64,000 nt of DNA from Panopea generosa. Its lineage: Eukaryota > Mollusca > Bivalvia > Adapedonta > Hiatellidae. The notes under the pieces were generated by a model. That model searched no databases, was not told where the DNA came from, and was given only the letters and a program-made list of their open reading frames with translations. Where the stretch lies: the NCBI GenBank assembly GCA_029582155.1, contig CM055897.1, forward strand, positions 2,897,001 to 2,961,000. The letters are read 5' to 3'. This document shows positions 26,049 through 36,872 of the stretch, piece by piece. Made by a program: the position numbers and the translations under genes. The stretch's first letter is position 1. Every line of letters starts with the position of its first letter.

Positions 26049-29000
26049 CTGAAACATAAAATATACACAAACATTGCACTGTCTTTCTATATAATTTTTA
26101 TTGCAATGTTGAGGATTCTAAATGCAATATATCAATATTTTCTGTAACTATATACCCCAACTGTCGACAGTTTAAATACAGTAGAACTTCGATGGCTCAA
26201 ACCCGGACAAAATAGTTGCAGTTAAGGGTTGTTCAAGTCAAGTACTGTTCAACATCATACCATACATGTACATTTGTAAAATGTAATATCGAAATAGGAA
26301 TTCGGCTGGGAACAGATAAGTGGTTTGAGCTATATATGGTGTTCCAGCCATCCGTGTTCTACTGTAATTGCAACTATGCTGACTAAACCAATTTTATGGA
26401 CCTTCACATATAATCTGAGCAGAAGAACAGGAGTTATTTCCCTTGCATTATAATTGCCAATTAAAAACTGTCTATATAACCTATTTGTAATAAAAATTTA
26501 GATCCTATTCTCAAAATGCAGTGATCATGGTTTTTCAACTGTGGCAGATACATTTGATAAGAGTTTTTCAGACCAGCCAGACATTACGAGCAGCATTCCT
26601 GTATAGTTTTATGAATATCTTATGCATAGTTCTGCAGAAGTCTACACAAACAAAAGTTTATAAACTGACCGTGAGACAAACTTTCAAATATATTGGTTTA
26701 GAAGCTTCTTGCAAAACAAATTTTGTCTGATTTATTAACAAGTAAACTGATTTTTTGCCCCTTTTACCAGTAGAGCTTAAAGTCAGGAAAATCATAAAAT
26801 AGCATGAGAACTTCCTACCAATAATATTTCAACAAATATGTACATGTATTCACAAAAAGAATTGAATATTTTATAATATTAACTGGCCATTATCATCACC
26901 AAATTTAATCTCAATTCTGTCAAAGCTGTCAATATCAATAGAGCTCAGTTATCTATATATTTCCTGCATCCAGTATCATATATTGCGAGATTATGTGTGC
27001 AAATAGAAATACTTTTAACAATTATGATAGATGGCCAAACAAATATACCAATCACCCAAACTTTTACGACTGGAGCCACAAGAGGCCCATAAGGCAATTA
27101 ATGTAATCTACCAGTATTTAACAAAAACTGTTCTATGTTCATGCATATCACACAATAAATGAATGGCCTTTATGAATTAATATTTGCATGAATACTTCAC
27201 GTCATTTTATACCATCAAGGGCTTACAGACGATCAGTTTACCTAACCACTCATTCCTGGAATCCTGGAATGTTAACCAGCACTAGGGCCACCAATCTCCA
27301 CAAGTAACTGATAGCTTTACCACTTGAATAAGCAGAGAGAGTAAAGAATGACAATAAACGCAATGTCATATACCAAGCATAACGGAAAATGTGACCAGAC
27401 AGGTATTCAAACCCACGACCTCTCCAGTGATAGTCAGACGTATTACCAAATGAGCTTACCAGGCTAATAAATGCATACAGAGATAACAATTCCATAAATA
27501 ATATACAAGTTATATGTACCTGTTTATCTTTTTTGGACTTCTTTAGTTTTAAATGGATTTTCCTCCCCGACACGACGCTCCTATCTCCAGACTTACGTTT
27601 TGTACCTTTCTCCTTCATGTACTGCAAATATTGTACAGAGATTGTGAACATCTTATAATTGCTATATATCTGTCCAGATTCATCCTACTTCCATACATAT
27701 AATTCAGTGAATGTATGCATGTTTTTACATGTTTTATATGTTATGTACCTTCTTATCAGAAACATTAAAAATATTAATATTTGATGAGGGCCATAACTCA
27801 GACCTCAACTGAGTTGACCAATTCAGCAGCAGAATATATTATTGTTACATTGTACCTTTAACTACTGTGTTAGATTAGTGAAGATCCAATTAAAAAAGTG
27901 GGTGCTTAGTGCACACAAGGCAAAGTAATTAAACTTTTCATTATTCAAAGGTCACAGCCCAAACATTAATTGGACCAATGTTTCCAAGATCTTGTGGATA
28001 TATGACAACTTGGTCAAGATACAATGAAAAATATCGATAATCAAATAGTGTATATTTATCAATTCAAGGGCCACAACTCAGACACAGGTAATTTATTCAA
28101 CCAGATTATTAATGACTTGTCTCAAGTCTTATAGTTACAGATCCAATAAACAATGGTGGTGCTCTAAGAGAATACACAAGGTTAGATAATTTATGTAAAT
28201 TTATGATTATATAAATACCTTTAAAGATTGATAAAGATTCAATAAAAATGCAGGCGCTAGAGAGCTAGACAACATTGAAATTAACAAACGATGACCAGAA
28301 TACCTCACAATGGGCTTTGCTCAGGTGAGTTGAATACATATACTTGCAATGAAAGGAATATATTCTCAATACTATAAACCATGGACTTATATAGAAGGAT
28401 AGGAAACTTGCATCTTCAGACTAAATGTTGATAAAATAGCACTCGAAGGATTAATTATTGGTTAATAATCATTCATAATTTACAGGCAACTGATTTCTTG
28501 TACATAAAATGTAAGGTGTATGTAATTTTATATGATATGATTATATGATTAAAATGTTTCAATCACGAAAATTGATCTTGAATTAAAAATATTGAAGCTT
28601 GAAGTAAACTTCTCGTAATTTGTTTTTATTTTAGCTGCAGTATACAAATGTTGATATCAAAGTACCGGTACATCAGCAATTTTAAACACAAATTGCTGGG
28701 AATGGTATTGTTTTGTTGAGAATTTCATTCTGCAATGCAACAAGTTTGACTTGTGTTCAAGAGTTAAGATAATTAAAAACAAGATATTACTAGATTTTGC
28801 GTGGATACACAAGCGTTCATAAAATATCAATCAGTTGCCTTTCCTTCTCTATATAATTCTTTGTATTAACCAAATCATACATATTGAAGTTATTTTACTT
28901 TAAATCTTAGCTGGAGGTTTTAAATGCCAACAGCGAAAAAGCTAATAAAAGCAAAACAGTAAAACTGCCAATGTAAGAAGTCATCTTAGTTTGCTTAATG

Positions 29001-32000
29001 TCTATCAAAGCAACAACATTTTTTGATAATATGAAAGACCAGGAATCAACAGTTACATAAATTGCCTTTAATTTCTTTCTATTTCTAATAATATGACAAA
29101 GATCCATTATTTATCAACTGGAAATTTTGCCCCCCTGAAAATACTGAGGAAGATTTTCAGGGGATGAGATTTGGTACACCGGTTTATCAAATACCTTAGA
29201 CAGCTTGACTGGACCTTTGTCATCCTTTTTCTTTTTACTTTTCCTCAACTTCTTCTTCTTTACATCAAAGTCAAATGGACCACATTGTTTGCGTCCATTA
29301 TTTCACATCCCCATGGCAACAGTGGTAAAACCAGTGTGTGTTTTTCCAAAAGTGTTTGTAGTTTCAATGTCAGTGCAGGATATAAGGAATTGGCATCCAT
29401 AAAAAAGAAAACACTAAGTAATACATGTAAAACAAGGCCACAACAAAAATGATTACATTTCTGTTAAAGTTTATTCTAAACTCATAAATGTGGCTGTGTT
29501 TTTCTATCCATATCTTGCCTAGCCATGCCTTCCCTTACCTGGCTAGGTTTACTATAAATGGATCAACAGTAATGTCGTCATATTAATATAACCTAGCCAT
29601 GCCTTCCCTTATTTATTATAAATGGATTAACGATAATGTCATATCTTCCTGTTAAATAAAATGTTTGATTTATTACGAATGCATTAACAGTTATGTCTTA
29701 ATATAGCCTAAAATTATATCCAGATCATGACTGTATCGAAACAAACAACAATAATGACAGTTGCCACAAATCATGAACAGTTACTCCTAGAATGGTATTT
29801 AAGTATAAAAAAATTTCAAAATTCACAATCCCAACACAATTGTGATCTCTGTTTGATAGTATTGCAGCTGGTAATGGGATTGAATAACCAGTTTATTGCC
29901 AATTTTTACATTTGTAAACCTTTTGGAAAGCAATGAGGCTGTAATCAGTTATTTGTCACTAACCAATCAACATTCTTTGATAGAAACCATGCCATAGAAT
30001 CAATTCATGGAAAAAGACACCCAACCATTTATGTTTTTATCCGGGCTTTATACCAAGCCCTGCTTGTGTGATCGTGATCAAGGTTTGCCATGTTGATCGC
30101 CACCAAAATAATCATATGTGACAGGGACTACTTTTTATTCCTCGAATTTCATTTTTTTCCTGCATTTTACATGCATTCTGCAAGCAGAAACAAATCAAAC
30201 CATAAACAATATTTTGTTGACATTATATTAATACATGTATGTCATTTTTGAAAAATGTTCCATCAAATAACAACCAAACACTACACTAATATCAATCAAA
30301 TAAGGAAGACCTATGAACATTTATTAAAGCCTGGCTATCAATACCTTCAAATATTTTGATTAAGAAATGCTGCCCACCACCCCTCCCCTTTGGTATGTTT
30401 TAATGGAATAGCTCTGAATTTATGTAATTTCAATTTGATAAGATACCTTATGCCTTTGTTTTTCCTTATCTTTATGACCATGATGACTGTGTCTCCTTTT
30501 CTTCTTGTGACGTTCATCTGCAAATAAATATTTACATTTTATTTAATTTTATATGAATGTTACTGGTAAACAGTCAACATTAAGGACTACTAATGCTACA
30601 CAGGAAATGTCACATGGATTATCTCTATATATCAAAGCATGTTGTCACCGTCAAACTACAATTTTGCATACTCAGCCAATTCCACCATCCTTCGGTTTTA
30701 TGCCTCATTGCTAGTACATGTAAACATCCTAATTTTGGGGTATTAACAGATTGATGTGAGTGTCGAATAGCACACTCCATTAGAATTATAATCATAGCAA
30801 ACATCACTGTTGTAAAATGACAAACAAAATATAGAAGTGTCAATCAAATGTGTGTTCTAACGAATTTAATTTCAACACAGGACAGGTTATATGAGGCAAC
30901 AGTGGCATATATCTGTATTTTATTGCTGGATGAAGATCACAAAATGGATCTGAGTAGAACCACTGTCCTTAGCAAGGTAACTGGCAAACATTCTCTTATA
31001 AAGTTTTTGGAGTGAGAGAGGCTCGAACCCACGACCTTTGCCCAATCAGCCACGATAAATATGTTGTATAATGATTATTTTATGATGCAGATAAAGAGAA
31101 CCAAGTCTTATTACAATGAAGTAGACCTGATAAACAAAAGTAAGACAAGTCAGAACTAAAACTGATTTGTGTACCAATTAGTTGAGAAAATTAAAATAAT
31201 TGTTACCTGAAGATGATTCTGAATCTGATGATGATGACGATGATGAGGAAGAAGATGAGGACGATGATGATGATGAGGAGGAGGATGAACTGGAAGAACT
31301 CTCTTGATGTTTGCTGTGTCTTCTTTTCTTCTTCTTTCTCTCTAAATCAAAATAAATACAAAACAATAATATATTTATATGCTAACTCTTCTCTTCCCTA
31401 GGTTCTCAGTGTCAAAGTGGTCTACAGTGCTATCACAAGATCACTCAGTGCCAAAGTGGTCTACAGTGCTATCACAAGATCACTCAGTGCCAAAGTGGTC
31501 TACAGTGCTATCACAAGATCACTCAGTGCCAAAGTGGTCTACAGTGCTATCACAAGATCACTCAGTGCCAAAGTGGTCTACAGTGCTATCACAGATCACT
31601 CAGTGCCAAAGTGGTCTACAGTGCTATCACAAGATCACTCAGTGCCAAAGTGGTCTACAGTGCTATCACAAGATCACTCAGTGCCAAAGTGGTCTACAGT
31701 GCTATCACAGATCACTCAGTGCCAAAGTGGTCTACAGTGCTATCACAAGATCACTCAATGCCAAAGTGGTCTACAGTGTTATCACAAAATCACTCAGTGC
31801 CAAAGTGGTCTACAGTGCTATAACAAGATCACTCAGATCCAAAGTGGTCTACAGTGCTATCACAAGATCACTCAGTGCCAAAGTGGTCTACAGTGCTATC
31901 TCAATATCACTCAGTGCAAGAGTGGTCCAAGGTGCTATCACATTATCACTCAGTGCAAGAGTGGACTCAGGTGCTATCTCAATATCACTCAGTGCAAGAA

Positions 32001-35000
32001 TGATCTAAGGTGCTATCTCAATATCACTCAGTGCAAGAGTGATCTAAGGTGCTATCTCAATGTCACTCAGTGCAAGAGTGGTCTAAGGTGCTATCTCAAT
32101 ATCACTCAGTGCAAGAGTGATCTAAGGTGCTATCTCAATATCACTCAGTGCAAGAGTGATCTAAGGTGCTTTCTCAATATCACTCAGTGCAAGAGTGGTC
32201 TAAGGTGCTATCTCAATATCACTCAGTGCAAGAGTGGTCTAAGGTGCTATCTCAATATCACTCAGTGCAAGAGTGATCTAAGGTGCTATCTCAATATCAC
32301 TCAGTGCAAGAGTGATCTAAGGTGCTATCTCAATATCACTTAGTGCAAGAGTGGTCTAAGGTGCTATCTGATTATCACTCAGTGCAAGAGTGATCTAAGG
32401 TGCTATCTGATTATCACTCAGTGCAAGAGTGATCTGAGGTGCTATCTCAATATCACTTAGTTCAAGAGTGGTCTAAGGTGCTATCTCAATATCCCTCAGT
32501 GCAAGAGTGGTCTACAGTGCTATCTCAATATCACTCAGTGCCAAAGAGGTCTACAGTGCTATCTCAATATCACTCAGCACAAGAATGATCTAAGGTGCTA
32601 TCACAAGATCACTCATTGCAAGAGTGATCTATAGTGCTTTCAAAAGATCACTCAGTGCCAAAGTGGTCTACAGTGCTATCTTAAGATCACTCAGTGCAAA
32701 AGTGGTCTACAGTGCTATCACAAGATCACTCAGTGCCAAAGTGGTCAACAGTGCTATCACAAGATCACTAAGTGCCAAAGTGGTATACAGTACTATCAAA
32801 AAATCACTCAGTGTCAAAGTGGTCTACAGTGCTATTACAAGATCACTAAGTGCCAAAGTGGTCTACAGTGCTATCGAAAAAAACACTCAGTGCCAAAGTG
32901 GTCTACAGTGCTATCACAAGATCACTCAGTGCCAAAGTGGTCTACAGTGCTATAAAAAGATAACTCAGTACCAAAGTGGTCTACAGTGCTATCACAAGAT
33001 CACTCAGTGCCAAAGTGGTCTACAGTGCTATCACAAGATCACTCAGTGCCAAAGTGGTCTACAGTGCTATCACAAGATCACTCAGTGCCAAAGTGGTCTA
33101 CAGTGCTATCACAATATCACTCAGTGCCAATGTGGTCTACAGTGCTATCTCAATATCACTCAGTGCCAAAGTGGTCTAAGGTTCTATCTCAATATTACTC
33201 AGTGCCAAAGTGGTCTACAGTGCTATCTCAATATCACTCAGTGCCAAAGTGATCTACAGTGCTATCTCAATATCACTCAGTGCAAGAATGATCTAAGGTG
33301 CTATCTCAATATCCCTCAGTTCAAGAGTGGTATAAGGTGCTATCTCAATATCACTCAGTGCAAGAGTGATCTAAGGTGCTATCTCAATATCCCTCAGTGC
33401 AAGATTGATCTAAGGTGCTATCTCAATATCCCTCAGTGCAAGAGTGGTCTAAGGTGCTATCTCAATATCCCTCAGTGCAAGAGTGGTCTAAGGTGTTATT
33501 TCAGTATCACTCAGTGCAAGAGTGGTCTAAGCAGTTATTTCAATGTCTGTTGAGGTAGTGGGTTTGAACCCTGAACTTGATGTAAGAAAGTGCATATACA
33601 GACGGGTGGTTGTTCTGCTCATATTCATATGCATAGTATAATGTTTTCCTTCATTCATTCTATAAACCTGTAATGTCCACATATTTTGATAACTCCCATT
33701 CTCTACATTATCTGACTATTTTGAAATCAATGATTTGTAAATTCATAACCTAGTAACAAAGTCAGATGCATAGCAACTAAATTAGTTAACAAATCTATCA
33801 GATTCAACAGTGACATCAATAAATAAAGGATTTCAGTAAACACACGTCAGATGGATCATTATTTCAAGACAGCATTAGAATACAATTAAAATGTTCATAT
33901 ATCATATATGAGGAAGCAAGTCAAGTGATAGTTATTAATATCATCAATGACTAAAACTACAGACATTGCAGAAACTAAATCTGACATACCTCTTTCATCT
34001 TCACTATCACTGTCCGGGCTCCTACCTCGGCTACTCTGGCTACTGTGTCGCCTTTTGTAACCTTTTAAATCTGGGGAATTAAAAACAAAAACAGCTCATA
34101 ATTATGAAGTAGAAATGCAATTTACAAATAACCATACATTTTTTTTACAGTAAAATAGGCAATGTTACTGACCATAAAGATCATATCAGACCAGAATGCA
34201 CACATAACTTCTATATATACAGTTTTTTTACCTTATTAAACAGGTCGGCATTTGGTGGCTTCCCAATTAAAAAATCATGCCCCCCCCCCCCCACCCCCCC
34301 CGCAAATGAGGCATACTAAATATGATGACTTTAACTGATTAATACAAGTTTTACTAGTGAAATATATTTCAATGAAGGCCTTACACTGCTCTTGAAAATG
34401 TGTTGAAAGTATTTACGCGCTCTTACCCAAGCACTTTCATTCATTTCTGTGGTGAATCCAGGTAAAATAATTTCCTTATAATCTAAAGTCATATGAGAGT
34501 TGTGGACAGAACAGGGTGGCTCAGCCTATGTTTTGGCCAAGTAGTCTCAACTCGACCTAAATACTAATATGGCAGTCAAATGACAAAATTTTTCTTCCAT
34601 GAGAGGAGGTAATATCAGGGATCATTCTGGAATTCTAACCCAAATTTCAATGGGCCAACAGGCCGGGGGTGTGGGGGCCGCCTAGATAATACTCACTTTT
34701 ACAGTAATGTTACCTTAATATAAAATCATTTTAATTGTAAATTGACAAAAATTAATTAAATTTCTGGAATTACATAATCATTTAACAAAATGAACTTTCT
34801 AAAAGTTTATTCCCTTCTTTTCCATAACCTTTTAAATGTCCGTTAAAGAAACATAAATGCCGCTGGGAATACCGCCGTAAAACTTGCACCGGCCGATGTA
34901 TAAACTGGTATTAAAATGTCACGCAAGCGCATCGCGATACCTTATAGAAAACAAAATAAAAAGTTTTCCAGATAGGCCTAGAGTAGGTCAACCGTACATC

Positions 35001-36474
35001 GTACACAACTTTTTTGGAAAGTTTCACAAATTCCACATTTCATCTTTATATACAAACATCTTAAAACTGGTATATATCAGCGCTATTGTTGCAGAGTACA
35101 TTTGTTTTCACAGATGTTGTCTTCAAACTACAATATTGCTTCACGGAAAATTATGTATGTGATCATAATCATCTATGCGATAACATCAATATAACATTGA
35201 TAACCAATTAAAACGTTAATGTAACTTAGTAGAACTGAGTAACCAGATTTCCCTGAATCACACCATGTGATCCGTCAAATCAGCTAGCATTGTAAAAATA
35301 ACTCTGAAACCAGCTTGCCGAAACAAATATGCATAATTTGAATTTCTGTAGTTTTAAGGTTGCATCATAGTGGATACACTGAACAAACTTGATTGTGTCA
35401 AATAAGATTTAATTGTGCCAAAAACGCAAGAAACTCGCTCTGGAGAAAAAACTGGTAAAAAAACATTATCTTCCATTGGGAAGGATCAGAAAAATTTAGA
35501 ACTTTTTTCAGAGGCATGCTGTTTTCTCCTCGGTTACAATCACCTGAATGCTTGTTATTGATTTTGGCCACAAACGTGCAGAACTATGCAAGCGTCTGCA
35601 TAGGATCATGATTTGAATGCAAAATGTGAAAAACACCGAGAGGTACCAATTGCACTGATAACTGACGAAAAACACCAAGAATTACTGAATTTAACTAAAA
35701 AAACATAATTAACCAACAAGAAACGTGACTGACCTTTGAAAGGTATGGGCCATACTGAAATTGAATGTGCCAAATCGGTGCACACCAAACTTTAAAGTGA
35801 GCCATCTGAAATTTGTGTGGTGCAATGATGCGGCCCAAAATGATCCCTGTAATATTTACCATTACTGTTTATATGGCTCTGAGTCTGGTGTAGTCATTCG
35901 CATGCTTACTACAAGACCCAGAGGTCCCCAGTTCGATTCACAGTGGAGTTTTGTCTGGGTTTTTCAAATGCACTCCCAGTGAAAGGTACTGTGAAAGCAT
36001 GAAATCCTTCGGAGGGGATTTAACATTTTAAAGTAATTGATCCCATGTACAGGGTGAGTCATACCCTGTGCAAGTAAAATATTTCACTGAACTTCTATGC
36101 TAATCAGTGGGGCAAATGCCTGTAAACCTCCCTTGGATACGAGACTTTCTATATATAACAATCAGAAATAATGGAAGAAAATGATGCATCTTTCGGAATT
36201 GTAAATCATGGACAGCTGTCTGGGATGGTGATCATTTTGGAACACTTTTTTTTTTAAAATCTTGCAATGTTTTCCAATTACATTAAAATGTGCAGGTTAC
36301 AAAAATCTTGCCAGCAGTTCTGCCAAATTGCTCCATTTAAATTACATTATGATTCCTTGAATTTATCAAATTAATGCTAAGATATCTAAATACTTAATTA
36401 TTGACAATGTCATCGTCTAACATAAGCAAAATTTGATAAAATTATTGGATTATTATTAACTTCCTACCTGCCAT
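25998..36474 (-). CDS. Gene 1: small Lys/Arg/Ser-rich protein, 7 coding exons
   Basis: The coding exons, in transcription order, are 36468-36474, 33990-34070, 31207-31341, 30447-30517, 29195-29257, 27520-27621 and 25998-26048. All junctions are GT-AG and phases agree throughout (1,1,1,0,0,0), giving 510 nt and a 169-residue protein. It begins M-A-D-L-K-G-Y-K-R-R-H and has an RS-type segment (SSQSSRGRSPDSDSEDER). Then come a KKKKRRH basic block, a run of 25 Ser, a DSESSS tail, a second basic block and a Lys-rich middle. The C-terminus, GRKIHLKLKKSKKDK followed by RAEVLNFLNSTL, looks folded or conserved rather than low-complexity. Composition suggests a nuclear, perhaps splicing-associated, phosphoprotein, but I do not recognise the family. 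It lies head-to-head with the antistasin gene. Introns 1 and 2 carry SINEs and the 39-bp minisatellite. Confidence 0.8.
26179..26364. mobile_element. MITE with CAGTAGAACTTCG termini, deleted copy
   Basis: It begins CAGTAGAACTTCGATGGCTC and ends TTCTACTG, with TA on both sides. The interior words GGAATTCGGC and GGTGTTCCAGCCATCCGTGT are shared with 40180-40385. About 13 bp of the right inverted repeat are missing. The TA duplication and the CAGTAGAA terminus suit Tc1/mariner or pogo/Tigger elements. Confidence 0.75.
27235..27475 (-). mobile_element. SINE family B
   Basis: The minus strand reads GGTAATACGTCTGACTATCA and GGTCGTGGGTTTGAATACC, then a tail with CAGTTACTTGTGGAGATTGG. Same head as 13498 and 38545. 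It lies between exons 6 and 7 of gene 1 and overlaps no coding exon. Confidence 0.7.
27520..27621 (-). CDS. Gene 1 exon 6
   Basis: Acceptor TTTGCAG and donor GTACAT, both phase 0, 34 codons. It encodes YMKEKGTKRKSGDRSVVSG then RKIHLKLKKSKKDKQ. The complex composition here suggests real constraint. Confidence 0.8.
28370..28760 (-). repeat. Interspersed repeat R2, copy 1 (inverted)
   Basis: The reverse complement of this stretch matches 37130-37500. Shared words include CAGCAATTTGTGTTTAAAAT, TTTATGTACAAGAAATCAGT, TGCCTGTAAATTGTG and GCAAGTTTCC. It has no coding potential and sits in an intron of gene 1. Confidence 0.75.
29195..29257 (-). CDS. Gene 1 exon 5 (Lys-rich)
   Basis: The donor GTATTT is clear. 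The acceptor is less certain because the sequence reads GTAAAGAAGAAG, and an AAG repeat allows acceptors three bases apart, all in frame. The stretch upstream of it is pyrimidine-poor. It encodes KKKLRKSKKKKDDKGPVKLS plus a final K. Confidence 0.65.
29470..29710. repeat. Short degenerate duplication
   Basis: CTAGCCATGCCTTCCCTTA and TATAAATGGATTAACGATAA phrases recur two to three times at about 75-80 bp. A minor local tandem duplication within an intron of gene 1. Confidence 0.5.
30447..30517 (-). CDS. Gene 1 exon 4
   Basis: Acceptor TTTGCAG and donor GTATCT. It encodes ERHKKKRRHSHHGHKDKEKQ then RHK. It repeats the KKKRRHS motif seen in exon 3, which hints at an ancestral exon duplication. 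Confidence 0.75.
30870..31060 (-). mobile_element. SINE family C
   Basis: The plus strand contains AAGTTTTTGGAGTGAGAGAG and CTCGAACCCACGACC, the reverse complement of the family C head. The body (GAGTAGAACCACTGTCC and GGTAACTGGCAAAC) lies upstream. In an intron of gene 1. Confidence 0.7.
31207..31341 (-). CDS. Gene 1 exon 3 (poly-Ser)
   Basis: Acceptor TTTAG and donor GTAACA. It encodes a basic block (RKKKKRRHSKHQE), 25 consecutive serines and DSESSS. The serines use mixed TCN and AGY codons, so this is not a freshly slipped microsatellite, although a TCA-rich core is present and may vary in length between alleles. Confidence 0.8.
31400..33550. repeat. 39-bp minisatellite in gene 1 intron, about 55 copies
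   Basis: The unit AGTGGTCTACAGTGCTATCA followed by CAAGATCACTCAGTGCCAA is repeated head-to-tail. Two subtypes alternate in blocks. Type 1 (CTACAG, CACAAGATC, GTGCCAAAG) occupies about 31400-31900 and 32640-33250. Type 2 (CTAAGG, CTCAATATC, GTGCAAGAG) occupies about 31905-32620 and 33270-33550. The type 1 to type 2 order therefore occurs twice. Because 39 is divisible by three, stop-free frames of about 300 codons arise on the plus strand. I treat them as artefacts, since they lie antisense inside an intron and have no start or splice context. Confidence 0.95.
33990..34070 (-). CDS. Gene 1 exon 2 (RS-type segment)
   Basis: Acceptor CCCCAG and donor GTATGT. It encodes LKGYKRRHSSQSSRGRS then PDSDSEDER, mixing Ser-Arg with acidic Ser-Asp motifs that would suit casein kinase 2 and SR-kinase phosphorylation. 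Confidence 0.8.
34279..34302. repeat. Poly-C tract
   Basis: C-rich run with one A, in intron 1 of gene 1. Confidence 0.85.
35870..36150 (+). mobile_element. SINE family D
   Basis: The head has GTGTAGTCATTCGCATGC and CCCCAGTTCGATTCACAGTG. The tail reads TTTGTCTGGGTTTTTCAAAT, then GTACAGGGTGAGTCATACCC. tRNA-like head with Pol III B-box-like sequence. There is only one copy in this window, in intron 1 of gene 1. Confidence 0.55.
36468..36474 (-). CDS. Gene 1 exon 1 (start codon)
   Basis: ATG-GCA-G then a GTAGGAAG donor. The single G joins AT of exon 2 to give Asp, producing M-A-D-L-K. A very short coding first exon is common for such genes. The start choice rests on phase agreement and an absence of upstream in-frame extension that I could identify. 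Confidence 0.65.
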
Positions 36475-36805
36475 GTCAAAAGCGGTGTTGCGTGTAATAC
36501 ACACGTTTATTATTTTCGCAAGTAGCTCAATTTGCCGCTCTCGTCAAATAGAGATATATATATTTAAAAATCCTACTTATTTCTGAAGAAGGAACACATT
36601 ACATAATGATTACGCCATATCGTGATCGATTAAATTGTTTTGATAAATTTGTACGAAAGACAGACTATTTATTTGTTAAAATGCTGATTATGTCGATAAA
36701 AGATAGTTTATCTTTGGACGCTATTGAAGTAGAAATAAGAATCACCTGTTCCCTTAACAGATAAATAAACAACTCAGACAACCTTACGTACTCGAATTAA
36801 AGGAA
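36475..36805. promoter_or_regulatory. Shared intergenic promoter region of genes 1 and 2
   Basis: Only 331 bp separate the start codons of two divergent genes. It contains GATA motifs at 36695 (GATAAA), 36702 (GATAG), 36708-36712 (TTATC, inverted) and 36760 (GATAAA). The two centred on AGATAGTTTATCT form a near-palindrome. No clear TATA box suits gene 2; the AT-rich TATATATATTTAAAA near 36552 is a candidate. Bidirectional use is inferred from the arrangement. Confidence 0.45.
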
Positions 36806-36872
36806 ATGGAATTCAAAATGGTGAAGGTTTTTCTCGTTGTTTTATTACTCCAGGTTGCACATTCTTTAAAAG
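36806..36872 (+). CDS. Gene 2 exon 1: signal peptide
   Basis: Two in-frame ATGs (36806 and 36818). The second gives M-V-K-V-F-L-V-V-L-L-L-Q-V-A-H-S, a textbook signal peptide with likely cleavage near A-H-S. The donor is G|GTAAGG, phase 1. The first ATG would add only M-E-F-K. Confidence 0.8.

Noticed and set aside
31417..33553. Plus-strand open frames of about 209, 308 and 309 codons with a 13-residue Cys-containing repeat
   Set aside because: They arise because the 39-bp repeat is divisible by three and lacks stops. They lie antisense within an intron of gene 1, and several frames are open at once.
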